Below, in pieces: positions 22,702 to 33,749 of a stretch of DNA of 64,000 nucleotides. The notes beneath the pieces were generated by a model. The model saw nothing but the letters and a program-made list of their open reading frames with translations. It was not told where the DNA came from and searched no databases. The stretch lies in the NCBI GenBank assembly GCA_033961575.1, contig CM066734.1, positions 83,226,501 to 83,290,500 of the forward strand. The letters are read 5' to 3'. How positions within the stretch are numbered: the first letter of the stretch is position 1; the number at the start of each line of letters is the position of its first letter. A program made the translations under genes and the position numbers. This stretch comes from Aselliscus stoliczkanus. Taxonomy: Eukaryota; Chordata; Mammalia; Chiroptera; Hipposideridae.

Positions 22702-25700
22702 CACTCTTCCTGTCTACACAGGAAACCTTTTTCTCTACTAGGAATATATACTTACATTTGTAACTCCTTTCCCTCTATTCTATCTATTTACAAAACTGAA
22801 TTATTTGGACAAATTCATACCATGACTCAGAGGATGGGATTTTACCTATATAAAAAAGTTGGAGGTGGAGGATAGATAACATATCCTCAGGAAAATATTC
22901 CTGATCTTTTTGCTCATAAAGGAAAAATACTCCAAGTACAGGAGACTCTATTAGTATTTGTGTTATAATGAAGGAAGGAGGCATTAAAACACCTGGACCC
23001 TAGATAGTAAAAATATTCAAAGAACCGGAGGCCTTCAAAATCCAATTTAATCTAACCCTACTTTTCCATTCTCCATTTTTTCCACTGGTATTTGTGCATA
23101 TTAATAAAGATTGGTTTAACAAGAATAGCTTACATTTTAGAAACCTAGTTGTAAATAGAGCTATATTGTAACTTCTTTTTTTTTTTTTTTCAGGGCAGTG
23201 TCACTGGCCCTCATATGTGGGACCGAACCGGGGCCACTGGTATCCCAAGCCAGCGCTTAACCAATGTGCCACTAGGCCGGCCCTGCTATATTTTAACTTT
23301 TAAACAAACACATAAAGTACAATAGTACTTGGAGCTAGAATGTTTATTATTTAAGAAAACACTTTTGATATGATCCCCAAAAATATCAACACAGATCAAC
23401 AAGTTTATACATAAAATAATCTTTCACTAGAGATCATGGAGGATTTGTTGGAGCCCTATGAATAGGAGGCAAGTTAGGTTTTGCACGTGGTTTTGCTTAA
23501 CGCCATGACCCCATACCTCATGCCACATTCCATGAACCAAAAGCATGTAAGTTTGTCAAACACACAAGAAAACTGGGGTCAGGTTTGTCCCCTTTGCTTT
23601 GTTATGTGATAATATTTAAAACTATAAAGTACTCTTAGTTTTCTATTTTGATGCTTTATTTTACTTCTCATTTGTTCTCAGTGTAATTTTCAAACTAAAT
23701 CAAATTTTACTTTTAAAGCAGCATAGTATTAAGATGTAGATAAAAGGTAGATGATTTGTATGGGAACAAAGTTATTAAATAGAATGCTAATTCCCCAAAT
23801 AATTTAAATTCTTTATTCTGCCCAAAAGTTCAAGTCATTTGGAAAATAAATCAAATGGTGGCCTCTAAGCTGTACTTTCTATTTCCAGTGGGTAAGGAAT
23901 TTCTGACCAATGAGAACTCAAAATTATTCTTGCTTCTATTTAGATATTTCCTCAGCAACATGGAACGCCAGGTATGGCTAGTTTGAGCCTGGAGGTATGT
24001 ATTGTCACAGCATTTACGTTTAATGTTTACATTTGTATGTTCCTGTTAAGGGAGCAACATGATGGGCTGTTTTTCAACCTGTCTAGTCAGAACTCAGTGG
24101 CTGTCCTGTGCAGTTCTAGAGAAGCTTATGACATTAATTAGAGCCTCATCTTATAATTTTACTGTACTTTTTTATCATGTGTTTCAGTCTGTAGAATGCC
24201 ATCTGTATGTGAATCGAAGCAATACTAATATTTAATATGTGATCATGTATACATTGGCATAACTACTGCATTAATATAATTATTACATTAATTAAAACAC
24301 ATTGTCCTGAAGTCACAATTGGTTTATAATTAGCTCCTCTCCTTATAGTATCTTATATGATAAAGTTCCCATGAAGAAAATTAACCTTACAAAATTTAGT
24401 TTATTTATAAGAACTCCTGTAAATATCATTAATATTATACTGTGGTATCTGCTGCATAACCTGTGTTAGTCTCATTGCACTTCTCTTGACAAATATATAT
24501 TCTGTTTAGAAAACTCCCAGCAAAATAGAAATGTTTGGTGATATTAATAGAAAATATTGACAGTTATGAATAGAAAAATATTTATGAAATTACAATTTTT
24601 TCACAAGACTTTGCAAAATTGATTTGTATCATGACAATCTGAGGTCACTCAATACCTACATTGGCTAGACACTTCTTTCACATGGAAGCTAATTTCACTG
24701 AGTTACTTTTTTCTCACTTTCTAGCTGAAACTTAAATCAAAGCACTCTAAACCTCTTCCCATTAAATTAAAATTGACTTTCTGTTGAATTGGCAGTATTT
24801 TTGATAATCTATCCAGATACCATTTTCCTATTAAAAGATACCAGTGTCTTTTAAATTTTTTATTTTGAGGACTTTTTTTGTTTGGAAAGAAGTAGAGGTA
24901 GTCTTATTTTGTTTTGTTTGCCTGCTTTTTCAAATTCCTCTTCAGGTTGGATTTTAAAAGGCAAACTAAGGTAAAGGGGAAAAAAGAGTGAATGAACCAA
25001 TGTCCTTGGGATTACATTCAGTTAAATGAGCTATTTTCCCATGTTTCAATGGGACCTCAATTAAATGTTGCATTCTCTCTTTAAATTAATCATAAAAAGC
25101 AAGCTCACCATTTTAACAGCAATAATACCAACAGTGGCAGAATCACATTTAACATTTCCACTTTTCAGTGGTGATTTATGTCTACTTCTATTTTATTCAA
25201 AAAATTTTGTGCTAATCATGTTATATGTTGAGAAATCAGTTTTGTCCTATAAAAAAGGAACATATGCGGTAAACACTAACCCACTTTTGTTTTTTCTTTA
25301 CAGACAATGAGACAACTGGGCACCTTGCAGGGATTAAACATGCTTTCTCAGGTAACCTTATTTTCAAATATTTCTTATTGCAAATATTAATGGTGGTGGT
25401 GGGAGTGATATTAGCAGTAGCATTGTCATTTATAAAATATGTTTGTGAATAGACAATATATAAAATATTGGAACACATTTTATATGGGATAACACATTAG
25501 TATATGGGATAACCTAAAACAAAATAAAATCCTAGGATGGGATATCACGGGCAAATAAGGACAATGTTAAATTTTCCTTCGTTAAAAAAATGGTTTTTTT
25601 TTCATTATCAGTTTTATTATACAGGCCCAGATATGAGCACTTAAAAGGCTAAATCTCAAACAAATCTATGGGAATATTGCAGTCTGGCTCAGAATGGAAG

Positions 25701-25814
25701 AGAGTATTTATCTATTCATATTAATTAACCAATACCACTCTTACTTTTGCTATCTCTACACTTTCTGTAGATTTTTAAAGAAAATTACAACCAGTTTAAG
25801 CCAATATTGAAATA

Positions 25815-25880
<66 letters not shown>

Positions 25881-28800
25881 CCCACCCCACCCCCACCCCC
25901 ACCATGTCTTTAGTATTCAAGATTTGGCTTTGGAAAATCATTTAATTCTTTGTGGATGAATGGTCTTCTCCCACCACATTCCTCTTTCCCATGGATGAGA
26001 CCAAGGGAACATGAAACTCAACAGGTAAGTTAGTTACATCAGTGTATTTGGAATGTCAAGCTTTAAAATCTTCTACTTACCTTCTCTAAGTTGTCATACG
26101 CTACCCACACACAGGTAAGAGCAATGAACAAAAAATTATCTAAATACCAAGAAAAACAAAACTTAAAACTACTATGTTTTTAGTACTTTGGAAAATTTTA
26201 AATAAAATGGTCCAAATTTTCAAGCCTTTTGAATATTATTTCAAATAGGAAGATATAGCCAAACGAAGAATATTATTTCAAATAGGAAGATATAGCCAAA
26301 AGAAGAGACCTACATTAAGATATCAGCAATAACAAAAGCTAAGCTATCCTTAAAATGAAAATAAGCTAAATCCTGGGCAATTCTCATTTAATCAAGATTT
26401 CTCAAATAATTATTCAAAGGTGCATTTAAAATGATGCCAAAGTTCTGGTTCAAACATCATGAACCCTACAGCAATCAATAAATATATCAATCAGTTAACC
26501 ACTATTTATTAGGTGCCTAGTAAATACATAAACCAAATTGGAGATTGAGAGTGAAAGTGAAGACATTTAAAAATGGCTCTAAGGCTCATGAAATTTCAGA
26601 TCTGGTTAGGAAATAAGACAAGACAACATATCACAAGGGGCTAAATTTTGAAGTATAAGTAACGAATAAGGATTAAGTGATGAAAGCCATCAGAGTTTGG
26701 AGATGGGCAATGGTTGAAGAGGAGAAGCAGAGCCAGACTTAGGAGATTTCCAGGCCATTTTGAGGAATTTGCAATCAATTTAAAAACAACAAGGAGCCAT
26801 TCACCACAGACAATTTCAAAGAGCAACAAAATAGGGTTGTTTTGACAGGAACTTTTCATTCCAGATGGCCTTCCCCAACAGACAGCATTGCCCACCAGGC
26901 CACATTTAGTGGGACAGTAAATTATGTTAATGGTGACTGTTTCACCATTTGATTGTTTCCCAAATGGACTGCATGGTGCAGAAATTTGATTAGTGTTTTT
27001 TTTTAATTATCCTTTCTCCTTTCATTAACTAATAAAAAAATGTATTAAGTAGCTATCATTGTGTCAGGTACTTGTTAAGAGCTATGTTAAATCCTGGGGC
27101 TATAAAGATAAATGAAATGTATTCTCTCAGTTGACAGAGGGGACAAAAATTTATGACAAATAATTGTAATCCAGTCAGAAAGTGGTAAAATAGAGATACA
27201 GAGTGGCAACTATGAGAACCCAGAGGAGGAAATGACTTATTCTACCAGAAAGCTCACATAGCTTCCCATCTTCATGAGCAGACCACAATCTCCCAAGTAG
27301 AAAGCTCCCCAAGCTCTTTTGCTTTAGAAATTCTGGATGCCACAGTTCAGTGAGTCATCACCTGACACTCCTTTCAAATTTCTCTGCAGTATGAATATTC
27401 TTTGCCTGTGCATCCCCCACCTCTCCCATCTCAGCCATCTCTGCAGCCTCAACATCCAGGACAGAAACCTTTCCTCCATCCCACTGTTGTAACGGCCATC
27501 CAGGACACAGTCCAGAAAGGAGGACCTCAGCCTCCAGTTTATCAGGGACAGCCGCCCTTGCAGCAAGCAGAGGCACCAGTGGTTCAACAGCAGGTGGCAC
27601 CATCAGATAAGCCACCAAAGGTGGAGGTAATTCCTTTCTCTGAAGTCAGACCAGGATCACCCACTAATTTAATGAAAGAAACCTAATGTGCAGAGCACAT
27701 TTAACTAATCAGAGCTTTCAGGCATAATGCACAAAAATACAAACACTTTTTAAACCATTGACATATCTAGGAGTAGAACCTAAATATACATTCCTGTCCT
27801 TTGCCATCTGAGGTGGAACACGTACTCTAAAAGATCCTGTGCCTATAAAACTTGGTTTCTTAACTGCAAACAATGAAAGCTTTCAGAGGAAATAGGGAAA
27901 GATCAGAGAAGTACAGTCATTCTATCACCAGGGTCCTTTTTGGTGTTGGAAAGGACTGAGAATAGTGACTGTTTCCTCAGCATTGCAAGTAGTATTTTGC
28001 ATTATTAGTTCTCTAACTTGCAGTAGAGAAGGCAGCCATGCAAAAGAGTCTTGTAATAATGTAGAGATAAGAACAATGGATAGAAAAGGCAGGTACCATG
28101 TAACTAGTATGCTGAAGGCATTTAACATTCCCCCATATCATCCTGACTTACACTCCTCTAAAGGTAGATATTAATTATCCTTTTTAAAAAGGAGAAGACA
28201 GACTTTGAGACGTTATAAAATTTTCCAAGTATTACACAAAAATTCAGTGGCAGGGTTGGAATTCAAACCACCCTGGCATGCTCTGATTCCAAAACTCTTA
28301 CTTTCTACTCTGAAAGGTGTAGTGAATCCATGATAGACATGTCCCATCTCCCTGCTCGTAAACTTGAGTCGTGTCACTAACAAGCAATGGTAATCTTTTA
28401 GTTTGTACTCCCCAAGACTAAGGAAACTCATTTGAGAGAGTTTTATCATATTTGTAAATAAGTGTTTGGTTCACTTTGTCCATTTTGATAGTTTAGTAAT
28501 TTTAATATTTATCTGTGATTCAGTTACCGGGAATGGATTTTGCTGGTCCACAAGTTCCATCAGTAAGTACAAATCTCAATGAGGCTTTCTTGGGAAAACT
28601 ATCTCTATACTTCAAGAAAGAAGAGTAAAAATGTTTAATTACCCCATTTATTATAAATACAAAGTATAATGAGTTCTTTTGTTTACTTAAATGTTAAATA
28701 CTTCTTTGTCATACAAATCTATCTGAAAATGTGTTTTGGGTAACTCTTAGAAATGGCTATAATGGGAGATTTGCCTGTGTTGTAGGAAATAATTACTTAC

Positions 28801-29181
28801 TCTGTTTTTGAACCACTTAAAGATCTTCTCAATAGCCCGTTTGATTTCTCGGGGACCAATGCCACAAAATAAACCATCTCCAGTAAGTTTTTTAAAATAC
28901 CACCTCTCTGTAATTTATTTAAAAGTTTTTCCATGAGAAAATGCATTTTGTGGTGATTATTGTATTTATATTTAGCTTTATCCAGGAATGTTTTACATGT
29001 CCTACGGAGCAAATCAATTGGTAAGTCTATATCTTATAAAAAGTATCATTTTTTAATTAAATGTTATCTTAAGAGCTAAACCTATAAAATCTAGGCCTTG
29101 CATAATAAATTCTATATTCTCTGAATGCCAAAGCTAGCAACTGAAAAGGCAAGGAGGCATACTTCATATTGGCATAATTCT

Positions 29182-29229
<48 letters not shown>

Positions 29230-31734
29230 GGCATTAAATACAAGTAAATTTTATATCTGAATTATCCAAATTGGCTACATTTATTCAATAATGGTTTATC
29301 TCACCACTTTATTCTGCCTCTGTTCACAGCATTAATATTAAGGGTTAGGGAGAAATTAAATGGTTTTTAGCTTTCTCTTAAGTAGCTACAACAAGAGTCA
29401 GCTTGTTCATAATATGATGCAGTGTTTCTTTTCGAACAGAATGCTCCTGCCAGACTTGGCATCATGAGCTCAGAAGAAATGGCGGTGAGTAATATCTTCA
29501 AACTCTTCTTAAAATAGTGGCCAAGGGATAACAGTCACTGATGACTGGCTGCAAGAGACATTGGTCTTCAATGTAGTCAAATATACAACACAGGACTCCA
29601 AAACCAAAAGCTTGATTCTGAAGCAGCATGCAAAGGTCTCATCACATTTCCTATAGAGATATTTCTGAGTGATAACCGTTTTTGCACATAGGGTTTTGCC
29701 CCATTCTTGAATATGAGGAGAGGAGAAACCTCTCTTGAAAAGTCATTGAATGGCAAACACTTCAAACCATAAAAAGATATATGTGGTTCTTAGAAAGTTC
29801 CTGTTCCTTCTTGGACCATTTAACCCCTCAAAACAAATTCAATAGCATCAAAAATCATTTAGACCTCAAAACTGAGACATCAAAAAGAAACAGAAAATTA
29901 ACCAACTTTAAAATTTGATTATCATAAAATTCAAAATATGTTAATAAGTTAATTCAAGTACATTCTTATTCTGTTATCATTATCTATGCATATTATAATT
30001 TAAAAATGTGAGATCAATAGACTGACACAATTTAACTTCGTCTCTTAAAAATTTCTACATTACATCTGTTAGAGCACACTGAATTAACAAATCATTATCA
30101 AGTACAAATACTGTCAAATTAATAAATACACGCACATGCTATTACTGAAAGAAAATTTGCATCTTAACATTGAGAGCCTTCTGTGAGTTAGACATATAGA
30201 AAGATATGATAGAGACAAAATAAATGTTTCCTGTTTTCAAGGAGTTTAATCAATGGAAAAGATGGCTATGAGGCCCTATAATGTCACAATCATGTGATAA
30301 GAGTATCAGAGCTATGAAACAAGGAAAAGGAGAGAGGCAGTTAGCCCAGCCCAGGGTTCACAGTGCCACCCCTGGAAGAGATGATGTGAAAAGCTGAGAG
30401 TAGAGAGCTAGGAAAAAGTAAGAGAAGAGTATTATATCTATATAACACCAACACAATTGGTTGAAAATTCAAGTAAGTGTTGATCATCATCTTATAATAT
30501 TAATTTACTTATGTTCTGCTTCATTTTCAAAAGCTTTTGCTGTAGCTTATGAAAAACACACAATAAATGTAACCAAAAAGTTGAGTATAGAACATAAAAT
30601 GAGTCATAGCTCTAAGGAAGTGAGAATACAGAGATGATAGTTACAAAGTCCTGCACAATTGCTGTAAATAGCCCAAGATTTTGAGTTCAAAATTATGGGC
30701 AGTGAAGGAAAAATAGGAAACATGACCAGTTCTAGAATTCTGACCGTACACAGGAAAAATATATTTCTGTTCCTCCAGAGAAATCAAGTTTCTTTTTCTT
30801 ATACATGTGGAAGGAAGGAAGGATGGAAGGAAGGAAGGAAGGAAGGAAGGAACGAAGGAAGGAAGGAAGGAAGGAAGGAAGGAAGGAAGGAAGGAAGGAA
30901 GGAAGGAAGGAAGGAAGGAAGGAAGGACGGCTGCTCTCCTTCCCACCCTTTCCACCAGGCATAGCAAAGCACCTCCATCTCCCTTTTACAGCAGTGGGCT
31001 CCCCCAACTCAGGCAGAATCCTCTCCCTTACATTTCAAAGCAAGTTTGGTGAGAAATGTGCGTACACAAAGCTGTCAGTCAATTCCCTGTTCCCTATCAG
31101 TTTTTTTTCTGGTTTCTTGTTTTATTTCACCAGGTTTAGTTGCACGGTTTAGTAACAGTATATGATAACGGTGTCTTTGCTAAATGGTTTTTTCCAGGGC
31201 GGCAGAGGAGGCCCCATGGCCTATGGAGCCATGTTCCCAGGATTTGGAGGCCTGCGGCCCAGCCTTGGAGGGATGCCCCATCACCCAGGCATGGGCGGGG
31301 ACTTTACTCTGGAATTTGACTCCCCAGTCGCTGGAACCAAAGGTCCTGAGAAGGGAGAAGGAGGTGCACAAGGCTCCCCCATGCCAGAAGCCAACCTAGT
31401 CAATCCAGAAAACCCAGCTCTGCTTCCAGAGGTAGCACCTGGTGCCCTAGGAGGGCTTCTTGCTCTCCCTAAGGGCAGTGTTCTGGGCCTGGCAAGGGGC
31501 CCTGCAGGACAGAGCAGGGGACCCCCCAGGGTCACCCCAGCAGCTATTGACCCACTGATGACCCCTGGATTAGCTGATGCTTATGAGACCTATGGTGCTG
31601 ATATAACTACACCCCTGGGAGAAACGACGGTGGATAGCACAGTGACCCCAGATACCCAGCAAACATTGATGCCAGGAAACAAGGCTCAGCAGCCCCAGAT
31701 TATGCATGATGTGTGGCATTTCCAAGAGCCCTGA
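21231..31734 (+). CDS. AMBN: Ameloblastin (AMBN), spliced coding region of about 408 codons
   Basis: Ameloblastin is a secreted enamel-matrix protein of the SCPP family. It is made by ameloblasts, is needed for their adhesion and for ordered enamel formation, and is cleaved by enamel proteases. Coding parts: 21231-21284, 23944-23994, 25304-25351, 25914-26024, 27390-27626, 28524-28562, 28823-28882, 28976-29020, 29440-29484 and 31198-31734; all junctions are phase 0 with AG/GT. The signal peptide is MKDLILILCLLELSSA (residues 1-16). Conserved features are the N-terminal proline (P27, mature P11), an SxE phosphosite in SLE (S33, mature S17), a Pro/Gln-rich middle, and the C-terminal MHDVWHFQEP. 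Human AMBN has 447 residues. The difference is mostly the lost 10-residue N-terminal extension and two missing copies of a 13-residue exon. No stop or frameshift was found, so the gene appears functional. Confidence 0.95.
22653..22700. repeat. (CA)24 microsatellite
   Basis: Uninterrupted CA dinucleotides after a C-rich stretch, inside AMBN intron 2. Confidence 0.95.
23176..23284 (-). mobile_element. Short tRNA-derived SINE in AMBN intron 2
   Basis: A poly(T) stretch, then CAGGGCAGTGTCACTGGCCC and the reversed tRNA-like head. Near-identical flanks (GCTATATTGTAACTT before, GCTATATTTTAACTT after) are the target duplication. Confidence 0.85.
23944..23994 (+). CDS. AMBN: AMBN exon 3
   Basis: 17 codons, IFPQQHGTPGMASLSLE, between TTTAG and GTATGT. 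It matches human FFPQQSGTPGMASLSLE closely and carries the conserved proline and the SLE phosphorylation site of the mature N-terminus. Confidence 0.93.
25304..25351 (+). CDS. AMBN: AMBN exon 4
   Basis: 16 codons, TMRQLGTLQGLNMLSQ, with acceptor TTTACAG and donor GTAACC. The match to the human exon is clear. Confidence 0.92.
25819..25876. repeat. (TC)29 microsatellite next to the AMBN exon 5 acceptor
   Basis: Perfect TC dinucleotides followed by a C-rich stretch. The array ends 37 bp before exon 5 and overlaps the position normally occupied by the branch point and polypyrimidine tract. Confidence 0.95.
25914..26024 (+). CDS. AMBN: AMBN exon 5
   Basis: 37 codons beginning YSRFGFGKSFNSLWMNGLLP and ending REHETQQ, between TCTTTAG and GTAAGT. 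Nearly identical to human. The aromatic-rich segment lies just before the self-assembly region in exon 6. Confidence 0.94.
26231..26304. repeat. 37-bp direct tandem duplication in AMBN intron 5
   Basis: Two head-to-tail copies (26231-26267 and 26268-26304), both starting GAATATTATTTCAAATAGGA, differ at one base (AAACGAA versus AAAAGAA). The near-identity indicates a recent duplication. Confidence 0.92.
27390..27626 (+). CDS. AMBN: AMBN exon 6 (Pro/Gln-rich)
   Basis: 79 codons starting YEYSLPVHPPPLPSQ and ending QQQVAPSDKPPKVE, between TCTGCAG and GTAATT. The first 15 codons are the segment known to be optional in AMBN splice forms and implicated in self-assembly. An in-frame internal acceptor, CCATCTCAG, ends at 27434 and would remove exactly those 15 codons. 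Confidence 0.94.
28524..28562 (+). CDS. AMBN: AMBN 13-codon exon 7 (single copy)
   Basis: LPGMDFAGPQVPS between GATTCAG and GTAAGT. Human carries three tandem versions of this exon. Only one is seen here, with no second copy between 27627 and 28822. Confidence 0.92.
28823..28882 (+). CDS. AMBN: AMBN exon 8
   Basis: 20 codons, IFSIARLISRGPMPQNKPSP, with acceptor CTTAAAG and donor GTAAGT. Aligns to human IFQIARLISHGPMPQNKQSP. Confidence 0.92.
28976..29020 (+). CDS. AMBN: AMBN exon 9
   Basis: 15 codons, LYPGMFYMSYGANQL, with acceptor TTTAG and donor GTAAGT. Confidence 0.92.
29184..29225. repeat. (AC)21 microsatellite
   Basis: 42 bp of AC dinucleotides in the AMBN intron, ending about 215 bp before the next exon. 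Confidence 0.95.
29440..29484 (+). CDS. AMBN: AMBN exon 10
   Basis: 15 codons, NAPARLGIMSSEEMA, with acceptor GAACAG and donor GTGAGT. Contains an SSEE acidic phosphosite-like motif. Confidence 0.92.
29485..31197 (+). other. AMBN: AMBN last intron
   Basis: A 1.7-kb intron without a recognisable coding exon. It contains the GGAA tetranucleotide array at 30809-30927. Confidence 0.8.
30809..30927. repeat. (GGAA)n tetranucleotide array, about 119 bp
   Basis: Around 29 units of GGAA on the + strand, with single-base interruptions (GGAT near 30822, GAAC near 30850). It ends about 270 bp before the last AMBN exon. Confidence 0.95.
31198..31734 (+). CDS. AMBN: AMBN last exon (178 residues plus stop)
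   Basis: Begins GGRGGPMAYGAMFPGFGG after TTTTCCAG, passes through GGDFTLEFDSPVAGTKGPEK, and ends PGNKAQQPQIMHDVWHFQEP then TGA. This is the acidic, calcium-binding C-terminal half of ameloblastin, released by proteolysis during secretion. Human has GGRED at the exon start where this species reads GGRGG. Confidence 0.95.
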   Translation, partial: GGRGGPMAYGAMFPGFGGLRPSLGGMPHHPGMGGDFTLEFDSPVAGTKGPEKGEGGAQGSPMPEANLVNPENPALLPEVAPGALGGLLALPKGSVLGLARGPAGQSRGPPRVTPAAIDPLMTPGLADAYETYGADITTPLGETTVDSTVTPDTQQTLMPGNKAQQPQIMHDVWHFQEP

Positions 31735-31930
31735 GAGCCTTGAGATATCAGCTACCTTCTGTATGCACAAGCTCCCCATAGGATACCTTTTTACTAAAAC
31801 ACCTATTACTCTTCTGCAGCAAAGGCATTAAAAGTGCTAAGCATATATGGAATAAATACAAGTGGCTAGAAATAGTGTAGGTTCCCTTCTTGATTTCATT
31901 CTGTTATTGAAATAAAATGTTTCAACGGTC
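31735..31930 (+). terminator. AMBN: AMBN 3' UTR with candidate poly(A) signals
   Basis: AATAAA occurs at 31851-31856 and 31911-31916, about 120 and 180 bp after the stop. A third lies further on at 32239-32244. The second is followed by a TCTGCGACTT stretch, and cleavage near 31930 is most likely. Which site is used cannot be told from sequence alone. Confidence 0.55.
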
Positions 31931-33249
31931 TCTGCGACTTAGAAATACTATTAATCTTTGCCTTTGAAAATCACTGTTTCTTAGCTGTCTTAGGCATTAT
32001 AAAATTTCTCGTACTAGTGTGACACTGTTATATCTAGGAAATGTGACACTGCTTTGGAAATTTTTCTCTAAGCAAAGGCACATAATCCCAGAATTATATG
32101 CTATTTCATTCAAATGTTATTAAACAGGGATCGGTGGACAATTCCTGACTGATACCACTGGGTTTGCTATATTGGATTTAACATTCTCATTTGTAGAGTA
32201 TTTTATTTAATCTAGTAAAAACATCTAGCCTATTTTAAATAAAGAATTTTCTCACTGAACTATCAGGAATCATACGCTTATTCTTTATATATATTTAAAT
32301 GACTAAGAAAAGCACACTCATTCCTTACCTTTGCTGCTCTTTACCCCATTTTATTCAATTTATTCATTCTTTCATGGAAAGTTTTGTTGAATATGTCCTA
32401 GGCACTGTGCTAAGCAGCAAGGACACAGTTCAGGCTTTCCCCCAGAGCTTACAATGGGGATTCTTGACAAGTAGACAGACAACCACAATAATAACAAAAA
32501 ACAGCCACTCCAGGCCAAGCTCAAGTACTTTACATATATTATCATATCTCACAACAACATTGCAAAACAGATACTCTCAAACCCACCACACGCGTGAAAA
32601 GTACTATAAAAAGGCCAAGCACAGGGTGTCCCTGAAGCCACAGAGAAGAGACACCTAACCCAGCCTAAGGGACACTAGAGGGGCTGGGAGAGATGAGACA
32701 AATTTTTTCAGAATAATATAGAAAGCATCTGCAGAATGAGGCTTCCAGGAGGAAGAAACACAAGAAGAGTCATGTGGGCCCCATGTGAGAATTAGCTCAT
32801 CCCTGTGAAATTTAACCAAAGCTAGGTATGTATCAGTAGAGGCTATTTGCCTAAATTAAGGGGTTTCAAGGCCAGGTCTGATCACCCCTGAAAAGTAGCC
32901 CCCTTCTACATTCTGTCCACATCCTTCCAAGTTACCCATCTAAGGTCTTATATTCCACAGATCTCAGAAGCTCCTTCATCCCCTGGGGATTCTGGGGGTG
33001 CAGCCCAGGAAAAGAGCCCTGAGGTGTCCCTGGGCCTAGGTTCTTCAGACAGCTCAGCAGGTGCACTCGGCCACCACTTATGGTCTGCCTCTCCTCAAGC
33101 CCCCACTCTGGCTAGAGCCAAAGGAGATATATGCAGGAGACTAAATTCAGTTTGTGAACCATAGTGGCTCTAGCAAAGGAGCAAGATGGGACAGTGACCT
33201 CACTGTAGCCAGGAGCTGCCCACTGAGACCTATTTGAGCAATCCTGTTT

Positions 33250-33440
33250 CCTGCAAGGCAATATGGTAAAAAACATACAAACAGATTTGGGTTCAAACCC
33301 TGACAGCACATCTAACCATCTAGGAGTCTTTGCAATTGAGACAGTCTCTCTGCTCCTGTGTTTTCATTTCTATAATGGAGCTACAACACAACCTACCTCA
33401 CACGGTTGTTGTGTGAACTGAGATAAAGTACACAGAGAAA
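33250..33440 (+). repeat. MIR SINE
   Basis: GGGTTCAAACCCTGACAGCA early and CCTCACACGGTTGTTGTG late are MIR hallmarks in the right order. Confidence 0.6.
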
Positions 33441-33749
33441 ACTGTTGAATCATAGCAGTTTGTTTTTTCCCCTACTGATTCTTTTCATAAAGAGAATCTA
33501 GCAAAACAGCAGCAGTAATAATGGAAGAATGGAATTATTCCTATTATCTGATGTATTTGTGCTTTCCTACTCATACCCCACACACTGTCCTTCTGGTTGT
33601 GCTTGGTAACTTAGAGTATGCATTTGTGAAATCACATGTGCTGGTTTGCCTCGGTTCTTGGCAGGCTGGGCACCTAATAGTGCTAGTGGTTAGATCAACT
33701 TTTACAAGGGGGATACCATGCTGTTGAGCCCTTAAATAACCTCTGTCCC

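Larger units (their letters stand above)
21285..23943 (+). other. AMBN: AMBN intron 2
   Basis: A 2.66-kb intron containing a (CA)n array (22653-22700) and an antisense SINE (23176-23284). No further exon was recognised. Confidence 0.8.

Noticed and set aside
22459..22875. 138-codon frame containing a run of TH repeats
   Set aside because: It runs through the (CA)n microsatellite in AMBN intron 2 and has no supporting splice sites or similarity.
30641..31152. Open frames of 80-115 codons encoding repeats such as KEGR or PSFL
   Set aside because: They are by-products of the GGAA tetranucleotide array, which is open in several frames on both strands.
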